Source: Clytia hemisphaerica (Eukaryota; Cnidaria; Hydrozoa; Leptothecata; Clytiidae). Taken from it: DNA of 64,000 nucleotides. The DNA lies in NCBI GenBank assembly GCA_902728285.1, contig CACVBU010000292.1, forward strand, positions 2,402,660 through 2,466,659. The letters are read 5' to 3'. Both the position numbers and the translations under genes were made by a program. How positions within the stretch are numbered: the first letter of the stretch is position 1; each line of letters starts with the position of its first letter. Shown here piece after piece: positions 1-10,912 of this stretch. Below the pieces are notes generated by a model, which saw nothing but the letters and a program-made list of their open reading frames with translations, ran no database searches and was not told the DNA's origin.

Positions 1-1822
1 AACGTTCCTTGTACTTCTGCAAAACATCTTTGTTGGCTTGAGTGTCCTTATGTTCTTCGCATACAAGAACATGTTTTCTTGGGATGTCATTGTCGTGGGA
101 TTGATGTGGACAAACAAAATCGTGTTGGCAGCGTCCCTCTTTGTGTTTGCCAGTTGATATGTCAGCCCCTGGATAGAGGCATTGGAAGCAGTAGCCTTTC
201 CCTTTGAGTAGTGAAAGACGTTTGGCTGGTGTCAGTTCCACGAATTGCTTGCAGGTGTGGTACTGGATGAGTCGTGTTCCTTTTGGTCCAGATGTTGATA
301 TGTGATCTGTTGATCCATCGGCTGAGTTGCAGATGGTGCATGTTGTGGTTGATGGTGATGGCGGGTTGGAATTGTATCCTCCTCGTCGATTTGTTTTGGA
401 TGAATCTTGCTTAGACTTTGATTGGTCTGATGGTGGTCTTTTTGACGAGGATTCTGATGGACCCATGATGATCACCTTTTGTTGTTGTAGCTTCAGTTCT
501 TTCTCTAGGAATTCGACCAATCTCTTCCATATGACGTGAGGTGAGGTGCTTTCATCCATTGTTGATAACCATCTTGATAGGCGAGAATCTCCGAGCAGTG
601 CGTAGATGCGTTGAATACCGTCCCCATAGTAGAGGTATTCCTGGATGTTGTGAGTATCCGCGATGAGAATGAGATCTTTGATGAGGTTGATGACTTTGCT
701 CAATGCGAACGCAATATTGTCTGCGCCCTTGATCTTTGAAATATTGTCGATGGTGTTGAGTTGATTCAACTTCCTAGTCAGTAGATGTTTAACGTCTCCG
801 TAGGCAAATTGAAGTTGTCCCCAGATACTCTCGATATCGGTAAGACTTTTGACCATGCTCAGAGCAGGGTCTTTGAGATAGTTGTTTTTGAGCAAGTCAG
901 GTAGCAAATGTCGAGGTGTAGATCTCTCATGAAGCTTAACAAAGTTTGATTTGAACGTATAAAAATCGATACTGGAATCACTTGAGCCGGAAAATTTTTC
1001 GAGGCGAATGTTCAGTTTTGATTCAGTAAAAGACTTAACTTTGTAGACGTCACGGTCTTTCACAAGTTTGAGAAGTTGAGTGGTGTAGCTTGACTTGGAT
1101 TTCAGCAATGAATCGTATTGTTCACCAAGGTCCTTAATTTCAGTTACGTCCTTGGTTTCTGAGACTGGTGTTTGAAGAATAGATTCATACCTCTCTGCAG
1201 CTTTGTCGACTTTCTCAGCTTTTGATGATAGTTCAGCTTTTAACTGGATAAGTTCATTGTCAGTTAAATCATTAAAGGTAATATCAAAATCCTTTTTAAG
1301 TTCATTTATAGTTCTTTTCAACTCACTGATTGCAAAACGTCTGGATTGCTCCTTGAAATTGGTGACGTCCAGAGTGGGTTGAATTGATTTGATATCTGGT
1401 TTGAGGTTCTTTGAATCCTTGAAGTATTCCTTGATTGCAAGTAGGGTGGCATTAATCTCATGTAATAATTCAGGGTTGCTTTTGGCTTTCTTCAAGATCC
1501 CATCAAGACGGTATAATTTATTTCGTAGGGCTTGAAGTCGCTGGATGGTGACTGAGATGTGATCTGCATTTTCGGCAATGATGGGATTTTCATCGATCAG
1601 GTCAAGTGCTTCATGCATTAAAACGTGTGCATCTAGTTCTGTATCTTCTATGGAACGAGACGATTGATTAATTGATTGAGAACTTGTGTTTGGGTTAGAC
1701 GACTCATCGGGTTGAGACATTTCGTCGTTTGAAGTTGGCGTCAAATAGACTCTTTGACCGGTTGAGTTGAGTTGTGAGTAGTCAATGCGCTTGATAGTGC
1801 GTCTTGACCGGTTGGTTGACAT
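1..1822 (-). CDS. BEL/Pao-type LTR retrotransposon gag (5' part of gag-pol), runs off the window
   Basis: An uninterrupted frame of 607 codons runs from the ATG at 1822 to the window edge without a stop, so its end lies outside. The N-terminal half is charged and probably coiled coil. A lysine-phenylalanine-serine-glycine segment followed by an FKSNF-like stretch is typical of retrotransposon gag core domains. Near the edge lie a CTIC-like pair and a Cys/His cluster (CFQC, then H, C, CPH, HVLVCEEH), which resembles the zinc-finger tail of BEL/Pao gag in invertebrates. The frame codes for the particle protein of a copy-and-paste element; pol would follow to the left, off the window. The intact frame implies a fairly recent copy. 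The family call rests on recognised sequence style. The LTRs cannot be defined because the second one is outside. Confidence 0.82.
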   Translation of the reverse strand, partial: MSTNRSRRTIKRIDYSQLNSTGQRVYLTPTSNDEMSQPDESSNPNTSSQSINQSSRSIEDTELDAHVLMHEALDLIDENPIIAENADHISVTIQRLQALRNKLYRLDGILKKAKSNPELLHEINATLLAIKEYFKDSKNLKPDIKSIQPTLDVTNFKEQSRRFAISELKRTINELKKDFDITFNDLTDNELIQLKAELSSKAEKVDKAAERYESILQTPVSETKDVTEIKDLGEQYDSLLKSKSSYTTQLLKLVKDRDVYKVKSFTESKLNIRLEKFSGSSDSSIDFYTFKSNFVKLHERSTPRHLLPDLLKNNYLKDPALSMVKSLTDIESIWGQLQFAYGDVKHLLTRKLNQLNTIDNISKIKGADNIAFALSKVINLIKDLILIADTHNIQEYLYYGDGIQRIYALLGDSRLSRWLSTMDESTSPHVIWKRLVEFLEKELKLQQQKVIIMGPSESSSKRPPSDQSKSKQDSSKTNRRGGYNSNPPSPSTTTCTICNSADGSTDHISTSGPKGTRLIQYHTCKQFVELTPAKRLSLLKGKGYCFQCLYPGADISTGKHKEGRCQHDFVCPHQSHDNDIPRKHVLVCEEHKDTQANKDVLQKYKER

Positions 1823-2760
1823 GTAAATCGTTGAAACGTTGGTAACTGTTCAATGCGTTCTGTTTGAATGTGGCGTTACAGGAAATGACACTGTTTGTAA
1901 CTTTGTTTGATTGATTTTGTTGATGTGTTCAAACTGTAGAAATAAATAACAAAGGTCTATGAGTATTGTGTTTATAAAAAATAAGTCTAAGTTCAAAAAT
2001 GAAAATGTCTGAATTCAATGAAAAAGTATAAGTCTGATTGAAAAATGAAAAAGTATAAGTCTGATTGAAAAAGTTAAGTTCTTAAATGAAAATAAAGGCT
2101 TGAATGAAATACTGAACCTATGAATCATGTCAAGGCAAGGCCCTAATGTATCAGTGTGAACTGAAAGAACAAAACAAAATGGCTGCCTAAATGCAAAAAC
2201 AAGATGGCTGCCAAAGAACAAGAACAAGAAATGAAACCTACCAGGTAGCCAATATAAAAATGCTGTGAATGAATTGACTATTGATTGACTTGAGTTGAAC
2301 ATTGACACATTGAATTGAAAATTACTTTAAGGTTAGAGCCTTATGAATTATGATGCCATTATGGTCAGTCAGCATGACATGACACAAAATGGTAGCTCTG
2401 AGGTGTGACTGAAGTGAGGCCTTAAATAGACTGAGTTCACACTGTGACATGATACTGAAAATGAGGCCATGGAAACCAGGTGTGCCTAACATACTAAAAT
2501 AAAATAAATGAATAAATATAGCCTAGTCTAGCTAGCCTAGACTAATGGCACACAAATGAGATAAATTACAGTAAGTATATGATAAATAAACACTATTTCC
2601 AAGGTGCAACAAATTTTTGTTTCATGATTTATAAATTAAATTTTGTACTTTTTATTTTTGTTTTTGAAATATATTTTGATAAATTCAAGGAAGATATTTA
2701 AATAAAAGAAAAAAAAAAACAATAAAATCAGTTTCATGCCAACTGACTTGAAAGGGCGCA
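1823..2760 (-). other. Leader and probable 5' LTR region of the BEL/Pao element
   Basis: This non-coding stretch lies upstream of the gag start on the minus strand. It contains a 27-bp perfect or near-perfect tandem duplication (2019-2045 and 2046-2072, carrying AAAAAGTATAAGTCTGATTG), many TGAA-rich near-repeats, and an A-rich tract near 2705-2725. A 5' LTR and primer-binding site are expected here, but I could not fix their borders from one end alone. Confidence 0.4.
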
Positions 2761-4397
2761 TTGGCCCCTTTCCCAAACCCAATATTGATACTCCGTGTGG
2801 CTAGTGACTCCGCTTATTCGCTCCTTCTTATAGATAGGAATAAGAAAAAGGTTGAAATCACTGATAGACTAAAGATTTTTCCTCTCACCGCGCTAATCAA
2901 AGTCAATCAGCGATTCCAACCTTCCTCAGTTTCTATTGTTCCTATCTCTATAGAAGAGTGTCGGAATTAGAAGACGGATGTCGACATTAGACCAACTTAC
3001 GGTAATGAACGGCGTATTAAAAAATATACACGAGTTCTCTTTCGCATCAAGTAGGCTTTTAAATTGAAAAATATGAAAAAAATCCGTAGTGGAACACATG
3101 CGAATGTTTGGAACAAAGAAGATTAAATTAGTTGCAAAACAATGGAGCGTTTGACGTCACTCACGCAGCAAGTTACACACTTGTTATTTATTAATCCAAT
3201 CGGGCGATAGGTGGTTAGGCGGTGGGTGTTCTCTGATTTTCCAATTGGCGTCCAGTTTAAGTTATCATGACATGTTATGACAGAAAGTATGATTGATAAA
3301 CTTGGTGGAATTATCAAAACAAATTAGTTGTCAAAGAGATTTAACAGTAAGTAAAAATACAGGCCAGATATCAACAGTCCCATGTTTCGTCCAACCGTCC
3401 CAAGTTAGAGCAGTTGACGGTATCCAGTCTCTTTCTCCCTACTCTGTACCAGAGTGTATCTCACATTTACCATCAACTGGCTTTAACTTGGCATAGCTTC
3501 AACCAGGTTTCTAGCTTCCCCTAACACTTCAGGTTCCCCCCAAAAATTACCTTGTGCTAGGTCCCCTAACACTTCAGGTCCCCCCCCAAGCATTGTCCTC
3601 TCGCCCCCATAGAAAGAAGTCAATAAGAAATATATGTGAGTACAGTACTGATAAATGAAAACTAATTTCTACTTGTATTAATATTTATGTTTACAAATCT
3701 TTTGCTTTTTGACTTATTTGATTTAATAGTGAGATAAGAGACCTTTTGAAATTATAGCTGAACAGCCCCGAGAATCTCAGTCAGTTCATCTAGGCCCCCC
3801 CCCCAACAATCTAGGTCCCCCCAAATATTTTGGTAATTTTAGCCCCAGGCTCTTTAAAGGCCAAATTATTTCTTAGCCCCCCCCCCCAAAAGTAAGATTG
3901 ATTTCGATAACAGATCTCACAATTTTCCGCAGAAGAATGAAATTTTTTTATATCTGTGCTCAGTCGCATTTACACGTTTCTCATCACAAAGATTTGTTCC
4001 TTTTGCAGTGTGAAAGCATAGTCCCCCCATAGTTTGTTCTTAAGGGGAATGACACCTTCCGAAAAAATGAAGGGGGATCAGAAATTTTCATATGAAAAAG
4101 GGGCAGCAAGGAAGGGGGGCTTACATATATATTGTAGATTATTTTCATTACTGTTATGAAATTTCTTTATGAAAGGAAGTTTTCTGTTAGAGTAGTCTGA
4201 GTCAAAAAGAAGAAAAAAGTTTACTATTTCGCTTTCTCTCTCTAAAGATATTTCACATATCTTTCTTAGCTATTTTTGTCCAAAATCCTAGGGAAAGAAT
4301 AGGCATTTTTAAAGGTTAGGGGGGATGCCAAGAAGGGAGGGGGGGTCAGACCCCTTTCTCCACTATGGAAAACCTACCTGGTGAGAGAAGCGTATTC
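2761..4397. other. Gene-free repeat-rich stretch with C-tracts
   Basis: No supported gene. It contains direct repeats of CCCTAACACTTCAGGT near 3519 and 3563, several long C runs (for example 3580, 3800 and 3880), and fragments of a dispersed repeat with CAAGTTAGAGC...TTGACGGTA (about 3400, again near 4670, 5225 and 5875). A second dispersed end motif lies at 2961-3004. Short open frames here show no recognisable domain. Confidence 0.5.
2961..3004. repeat. Dispersed end motif, copy 1
   Basis: About 44 bp beginning GTGTCGGAATTAGAAG and ending ACCAACTTACGGTA. It recurs in the same orientation at 63948-63997 and, more diverged, in inverted orientation at 58291-58338. It looks like a terminal repeat of a mobile element whose body I could not identify. 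Confidence 0.55.
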
Positions 4398-4951
4398 ACA
4401 TCATTTGATATCTATGATTTGCAATTATGTTAATCAAATGACCTCCAAGGTTTGGTGAAATGGTGGCCAAATAGTTGTTTTGGAGACAAGACGGCCTATT
4501 GAATAACTAATTACTCCACAACAGTTACCTAGAGACAAGATAATTTATCACATTTTTATTAGCTAAATAAAGGGAAAGTAGTATGTGGAGTAATTTGTAA
4601 TTCAAAAGGCCGACGCGTTCTCCAAAACAAGTATTGCAATCCCATGTTTTGTCAGATAGTCCCAAGTTAGAGTCGTTGACAGTATCGGATGAGAGTGGGT
4701 GAGAGAGGGGAGAGGAGGAGAAACGACGAGAGTGTTGCTATTCTTAAATTATAATTCATTGCAGAGATTTCCAAAGAGGGATTTTTTTATCAAACAGACA
4801 ATTCACACAGAGTGTACTACGAAACGATACCTTCAACGCCTCTAACTTTGGACTATCTGACAAAACATAAGACGGCATATCAGCCACCATTTCTCTGTAT
4901 CTCCAAAGTCAGTTAATTAACATACCGCAAATCATAGATAGCAAATGATGT
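4398..4951. mobile_element. Foldback/MITE-like element with nested hairpins
   Basis: The outer arms pair over about 75 bp: ACATCATTTGATATC at 4398 onward against CAAATGATGT ending at 4951, each with the shared core CTATGATTTG. Inside are two more inverted pairs, 4477-4520 with 4584-4628 (GTTTTGGAGA...ATTACTCCAC) and 4640-4690 with 4835-4875 (TTTTGTCAGATAGTCC). No transposase frame is present, so it is non-autonomous. Divergence between arms suggests an old copy. No clear target-site duplication was found. Confidence 0.65.
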
Positions 4952-5439
4952 TTTTCCGCGGAAACACTCAGTAACTTTGACATGTCCATCAATCGCGCTG
5001 AATCGTGCACACTGGAAAAAAGTCTTTAGAGAAAAACAGTACAAAACAAAAAATGGCGTCAATATGTGAGCAGCATGTGTGTGATTAGATTTTTAATTAC
5101 TTCTTCAAATTATGTACTTTTAAACTGCTCTAAAAAAACATTTGGTTGTGATTATGGGTGGTTTGATTGATAAATTTGGTTGAAGTATAAAAAAAAAATC
5201 AAGTAAGGGAAGATACAGGCCAAATAAGTTAGAGCTAATCTAAATAAGTTTGCGTTTATCGACCCAGTGATATTGATAACGGAAGTTTATCGTGGCTTGG
5301 ATCACAAGATTTATGTTTGGCTACTATTTGTTCTAATAGACCTTTTGATTACCCATAATTATCAAGTTTAATTTCCTTACAAGGTGTGAATACCCATGTT
5401 ACCATAGGTGTAAGGTAAATTATCTCTTGAATTTGCGAG

Positions 5440-5868
5440 ATTACTCATTACTCTTATTTCCATTTTCGCCTCTCTGTCTGGATGTTAGGTACCCAAATAT
5501 TGGGTAGAATGTATGAAATGGTGTTAATGTGATTCTCATCCTTTAAGGAATGAATCGTCTTTTTTATCTTTCTGTTCTTAATATAAGCCTCAGTATCTAT
5601 CACTTTCTTTTCGTCCCAATTCATTTCATGATCATTCCCCAGCAATGATCAGCTATTTCGTTTTTATCTGTATCACCATTTCGAACAGCTCTATTATGTT
5701 CTTTGTATCTGACACCGAAAGATCTCTTAGACTCGCTGATATAAATATAGCATTACAGTCTTTACAAGGGATTTTGTATACAACATTATTCCTTTTGTCC
5801 ATAGGAACTGTGTCTTTAGGTTTCGATAATTGTCTTCTCAGTGTATCAGTGGAATAGAAAGTACACAT
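5440..5868 (-). pseudogene. Penelope-like element fragment: GIY-YIG endonuclease region, frameshifted
   Basis: Two adjoining minus-strand frames (5868-5653 and 5645-5454) together read as the C-terminal part of a Penelope-like retroelement. The first has TLRRQLSKPKD and VVYKIPCKDCNA, the usual run-in to the GIY-YIG nuclease. After a shift to the next frame the text continues ESKRSFGVRYKEHNRAV, carrying the expected Arg and Glu-His motif, then MNWDEKKVIDTE. At least one frameshift breaks the reading frame and the reverse transcriptase part is absent, so this is a dead 5'-truncated copy. GIY-YIG domains of this style also occur in other RT elements, so the class is likely rather than certain. 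Confidence 0.65.
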
Positions 5869-5984
5869 AAGTACAAGTTAGAGCTGTTGACGGTATGTAG
5901 TGGCAGAGACTTTTTTAAGTCCATCCCATCCAAAGAAAAAAGGTTTTGCCAGAAAAAAAGATGTGTGCATTTTTTGCCAGTCAA

Positions 5985-6120
5985 AACAAGACAGTGATTC
6001 TTTGCAGTTCTTCAGAAAGATTTCTGGAAAGCCATCTGGACCAGCTGCAGTGGTATTATTGAGCTCATCAATCATATCCTCAAGTATAGCCTCAAAACAT
6101 TTTCTTGTTAGTGGAATACA
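5985..6120 (-). pseudogene. LINE reverse-transcriptase fragment (N-terminal RT motif)
   Basis: Minus-strand text reads PLTRKCFEAILEDMIDELNN then TAAGPDGFPEIFLKNCKESL. This is the conserved entry to the reverse transcriptase domain of non-LTR elements (the AAGPDG-F-P motif). Both ends fall abruptly into unrelated sequence, so it is a short relic. It is a different element from the two longer LINEs at 28 and 35 kb. Confidence 0.6.
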
Positions 6121-6163
6121 TTCAATTTACAGCTGTTGGAGGATAAGGGTGTTCAGGTGTACT

Positions 6164-6187
6164 GAAGAATGAAGAATGAAGAATGAG
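6164..6187. repeat. Short GAATGAA microsatellite
   Basis: Three to four tandem copies of GAATGAA next to the LINE fragment. Confidence 0.6.
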
Positions 6188-6357
6188 GTTGCTTAGAGGC
6201 AATCCCTGCAATCATTTCTGGATTGCTGATCAAATTTCCTTCTTCAATTTAGTTTTTGAATATTCTTTTGCATATGAGTGAAAGTATCCTAGGTTCTGTT
6301 TGATAGCTTTTATTGCCCTTTTTTCCCTCAAGTTGAGATGTCTCTTTATACAAAAAG

Positions 6358-6640
6358 TCGGGGGGGGGAGGGGTACTAGGATTGGGGGATAAGGGGTATG
6401 TACTGACAGGGCCTGCTTAGACCCCTAGAGAGACCAAATATTAAGTGAAAAAGTGTCCCTTAGAGAGATTTTTTTTGAAAAACTTTCTCTCAAAATCAAA
6501 AAGAGTTCCTAAAAATCCTGAATTTTCTAACCGTTAGAGGGACTACTTTGAAATTTTCTGATTTTTGTGACCCTTAGAGAGACTTTTGACGGTGCAAAAC
6601 CCAACCCTTATCGTCCGCACATACCCAGCACCCTTTTTTC
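6358..6640. repeat. Dispersed repeat with TTAGAGAGAC words (copy 1)
   Basis: It starts in a G-tract and GGGGTATGT, and carries repeated CCTTAGAGAGA/CTCTAAGGGT-like words (near 6430, 6460 and 6565). It ends CCGCACATACCCAGCACCC. The sequence at 27036-27390 is the same family in inverted orientation. The ends are imperfect inverted repeats built on GGTGCT...TATGTGCG, so it is likely a non-autonomous DNA transposon. Confidence 0.6.
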
Positions 6641-6796
6641 ATTAAAAATTTTCCTGTTTTGTTTTGGCTGCATGTTATATAGGGGTAGGCTTTAGAAAAT
6701 TACCCACGGATTGTTTTGACTTGAATGAGACTAGCCATCATAAAGAATGTTGGATAATTTTAGTTCAAAATTAAGAATTGATTTTAAAAAAGAAAT

Positions 6797-9700
6797 ATGA
6801 ATCCAAAAGACAATGGGACGTCAGTGCTTTATAAAAGACCACACTTGATGGCTGCAGCTACAGGAGCTGCACGAAAGAAACATCCAGTGAAAGCTGTCCT
6901 TGCAGGTAAACATTCTTTGTCTGGGATTTTTGTTCCATTCAAATCCTGTTTGAATCCAATAGACAATACATATATGATTGCAAACATTCAACAAAATGAT
7001 GACCTAATTTAAAAATATTTTTAATTATTATAAAAACGATTCTACTACTAAGAATTTGCAAGCGAACTAGATTATCATGTTTGTTGTGATGGCACTCCTC
7101 ATTTGAGACATTCACTCAAGGTCATTGTTATTTTGAAACCTTATTATATTTGGTATAAATCAGCCTTGGTATCTTCCTTCAATTTTAAGGTGGGATTGCT
7201 GGAGGTCTGGAAATATGCTGTACATTTCCAACAGAATATGTCAAAACACAATTACAATTAGACTCGCGTGCTGAATTTCCAAAATACAAAGGACCATGGG
7301 ACTGTGCACGAACTACAGTCAAAGAATTTGGATTCTTTGGACTCTATCGTGGGTTGAGTTCACTTTTATATGGATCGATACCCAAAGCTTCTATTAGGTA
7401 AATTTACTTTACAGCCAATTAAAGTTTTGCAGATCAATCCTTCTTGTTGGTATATCTGCATATTCATACAGCCTTTTGTACATCGTAGAATTGAGTAATC
7501 TAAGTGGTTACTAGAATAAAATTCTAATACTACAATTTGACCTCCAAATATTTGCAAAACCACCGACTTTGAGCGCTTCAATTCGAAGGACTACATATTT
7601 TCGTTGAATTTCCCAAATAAAGATGAATTATTCTTTTAATCTTTCAACTTTTCAGGTTTTCCATGTATGAATACTTGAGAAACCAAATGGCAGACTCAAA
7701 CGGCAAACTAACACAGGTTGGAAACCTAACCTGTGGTCTAGGGGCAGGAGTTGCAGAAGCTATCCTGATTGTTTGTCCTATGGAGACGGTGAAAGTAAAA
7801 TTTATCCACGACCAAACCCAAGCTAACCCAAAATACAGAGGATTCTTCCACGGCGTTTACACCATCGTCAAAACAGACGGTATGATTTTAATTATATAAT
7901 AGCAAAATCAATATAACAAAAAGCTCACCTAGTAGTATTGTTTCGCACCTTTTAGAATCGGGAGCAGCTACCGGTGGAATTTCTCAATACATCTGCTCAA
8001 CAGCTTAGGGAAAATGAGAAACTTTTTTCACAGGGGGGGTCAACATTTATAATACCAACCCATAGCCCAAAAACCTGACTTTTGACCTTTTGAACTAAGT
8101 TAACACCACCACCCCAAAATTGGTATCGATACCAACTTGAAAATCATAATTTTCAGAAAAAGGGGGGACCCACCCCCTTAATTTGGTATCGATACCAACA
8201 TGACTTTTTGAATTTGACAAAATATCATGGGACCCACCCCCTAATTTAGTACTAATACCAATCTGACAAATTTGAGCTTAAAGCTGTTTAAAGGGGACCC
8301 ATACCCCTCCCACACAAACAGGGTACTAAGAGAAACTTCAAAAAAACTCATTTTTGAAAACTCTTTCTTCAAAACAACACAAAAAATGTCATATGTTAAA
8401 ATAGAAAATGACTGAAAACTGACAATATAATAAAAACAAACCCAATGGAGCTAGCAAAATCAATCTGAATCAATATTATCTGAATATAATAATTGATGTG
8501 CATAAACTAAGAGAAACTATTATTAGTACATAATAGATTCATTCATTACCAAATGCTATCACAGAAAAAATGTTTTTGCTTCAGGCTTGATCAAAAATAA
8601 AACTTGAGAATATCGAAAAAGTCCAAAATAAACAAACTTCAAAGTCATTTATACTTATTACTTATTTGCAGTCATTATACTCCAAAGCTAAAACAAATCC
8701 AATTGAAACCTGTTTAGACTGATATGTACCCCGGGGTATTTTCTAGCTATAAGGGCAAAAATTAGGAAAGTTTTGCTGTCATTTTGATATGGATACCAAC
8801 TTTCTGAATCATATTATTTAAAAAAAGGGGTACCCACCCCCTATTTTGGTATCAAAACCAACTGAGGATAACTCTTTTTTCTAAAAAAAGAGGGACCCAC
8901 CCCTATCAATACCAACTTGACTTTTCAGACTTTTAAAGGAAAAAAAGACACCACCACCCGGCTATGGGTCTGGTATCTGGATGTTGACCCCCCTGTTTTT
9001 CAATGAAAAATGCTCTTATTATCCTTCCCTTTATCAATGATCTAGTTTAGTACAAACCTTGTCTAGAAAGTCTAATTTCATGGCTCTAGATTGTAATACG
9101 AGGGTTGAAAAAAAAATTATATAATCTTTTTCGTCCTTAGGTATTCGTGGTACGTACCAAGGTTTAACGGCTACCATTTTGAAACAGGGTAGTAACCAAG
9201 CCATTCGATTTTTTGTTTATAACAACATGAAGCTTTGGTTACAAGATGGGGACAACACAAAAGAAATAGGCATGGTTCGCACCTTTGCTATTGGAGGATT
9301 AGCTGGAGCTGCCAGCGTGTTTGGTAATACACCAATCGATGTTGTTAAAACTCGCATGCAGGTATATTCCTTTGCTGAATTCTCTATTAAATGTTGTTAA
9401 CCGGTTACTTTTTCGATTCGGGCTACACGGCTTTTTGCGCAATGCAATTGGTTCTTTTCGCATGACGACGGGCCTACACTGTCCAGAGTTGCCCGTCGTT
9501 AAGAAAATTCATTGCGACGTCACTTTTTCAAAGGAAAATGAACAATGCAATGCGTTGACATCATTTCTCTCATTTTTTATTTCTGACGTCAGAAATTATA
9601 CCAATTTTTTATCTCTTTTCACTTGTTCTTTCGCTTTATTTCGCTATTTTTTTCTGGATAAGCGCTAGAAATCAATCGAAACAATTAATATTGACTTTTA

Positions 9701-10912
9701 ATTTCGTGAAAAGTTTTACCTCATTTTCATCTTCATTTAAAAAGTGATAATTTTTACGCACTCTGGTCCATGAAATTTTTCGTTAGTTTGTCCCACTAAA
9801 ACGGTTGCAGTCCTTTTTTCACACTTATGGACAATAAAAAAAGGTGTCAAAAAGGATTGGATCGAGTTTAGGGGGATAATTAAATAATTAAGTGGCACGC
9901 GCCTGGCCGCGCGGCTACGGTCGAAAAGGTGTATTGTGCCTTTGAATAATTTAAAAGATGCTGAAGTTACACCAGTTACATAGTAACACGTTCAACAGTT
10001 TTTCAACGTTGAATATTGCTATTGTTTTTTCTTTATAGGGTTTGGAAGCAAATAGATATAAGAACACATGGGATTGTGTGAAAAAGACATGGGCTGAAGA
10101 AGGAGCACTAGCGTATGTTATTCTTTTAATATTGGATATAAACTAAAAAAGTGATTTCCCATTACATCTGGTGATTATCTTGGTCATTATTCTTGAACAT
10201 TGTAGACATTATATTTTAACCGAAACCATTACTTTAATCGTAGGAATTTTAGCGAGACTAATTTTAGCGTTTTAGCGAGTTTTCCCTATTTTCGCTAAAA
10301 CAAATCTCGCTAAATCACGCCGAATCGACAGGTTGCTAAAATTTATCCACGCGAAATTTCTGGTTATATTGCCTTGATACATTTTTTATCAAAAGAAAGG
10401 GTTTCAGTGCAAAGAAATGCTAGAAAACGAATTAAATCAATAATGTAATACGAGTATTCGCTAACTAAATTTATCCACGCGAAATTTCTTGAAATTGTGA
10501 TTCGCTAAAATAAATCCAAAAAAAAATCAAGATTTTACCGACTCGCTAATATACGCTAAAATTAGTCTCGCTAAAATTTCTACGATTAAAGTATTCAATG
10601 TAATGAGCTGCTGCTGAAAAAATTAAAGATTATTTTCCTTATTAACGTTAACATTCGATACTCTTGCCATATGTTCAAAATCCCCTTAATCACCACCATA
10701 AATTACCCTCACATTTTTAAGATTCAGTGTTTTTGACAAAGAATCACCCATCACACTCCTAATGGATTTCGTTCAGGATCTTTTTTTTCTTTTTCAGATT
10801 TTACAAAGGTACTATCCCGCGTCTGGGACGTGTATGTTTCGATGTTGCTTTCGTGTTCACGTTGTACGAACAAGTAATGAAATTATTAGACTATACATGG
10901 GACACTAACTAA
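6797..10912 (+). CDS. SLC25A1: Mitochondrial citrate/tricarboxylate carrier (SLC25A1-like), six exons
   Basis: Exons 6797-6905, 7190-7397, 7656-7879, 9141-9361, 10039-10112 and 10798-10912 join in frame into 316 aa with GT-AG borders throughout. The protein has the three repeats of the SLC25 family, with signature motifs PTEYVK (50-55), PMETVK (147-152) and PIDVVK (245-250), so six membrane helices in the inner mitochondrial membrane are expected. Stretches such as [29 protein letters not shown] and FKGT-like C-terminal text match the citrate carrier branch, which exchanges matrix citrate for cytosolic malate and feeds fatty-acid and sterol synthesis. Length agrees with animal family members (about 310 aa). 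The ATG chosen gives the usual short basic N-terminus; the upstream sequence has no better start. Introns 3 and 5 each hold a transposon remnant. The neighbouring MARCH gene is convergent. Confidence 0.95.
8030..8996. mobile_element. Non-autonomous TIR element in carrier intron 3, with GGTATCGATACC array
   Basis: Ends are inverted repeats of about 38 bp: ACAGGGGGGGTCAAC...CCAACCCATAGCC at the left, GGCTATGGGT...GTTGACCCCCCTGT at the right. Inside are at least six spaced copies of an ACCCACCCCC-TTTGGTATCGATACCAAC unit or its decayed forms (near 8103, 8165, 8230, 8790, 8825 and 8890), several containing a perfect palindrome. The middle (about 8340-8780) lacks the unit and may be a second insertion. 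No coding capacity. Confidence 0.7.
10230..10593. mobile_element. TACTTTA-family TIR element with TTTAGCGA array, carrier intron 5
   Basis: Arms of about 40 bp: TACTTTAATCGTAGGAATTT followed by TAGCGAGACTAATTTTAGCG at the left, matched by the reverse complement ending at 10593. Internal words are CTAAATTTATCCACGCGAAA (twice, near 10338 and 10467) and many TCGCTAAA/TTTAGCGA copies. Flanking ATT on both sides (10227-10229 and 10593-10595) may be a 3-bp target duplication if the end is taken as ACTTTA. Confidence 0.75.

Noticed and set aside
1823-2760. Attempt to delimit the BEL/Pao 5' LTR and primer-binding site
   Set aside because: Several TG/CA candidates exist and no second LTR is in the window, so no border is defensible.
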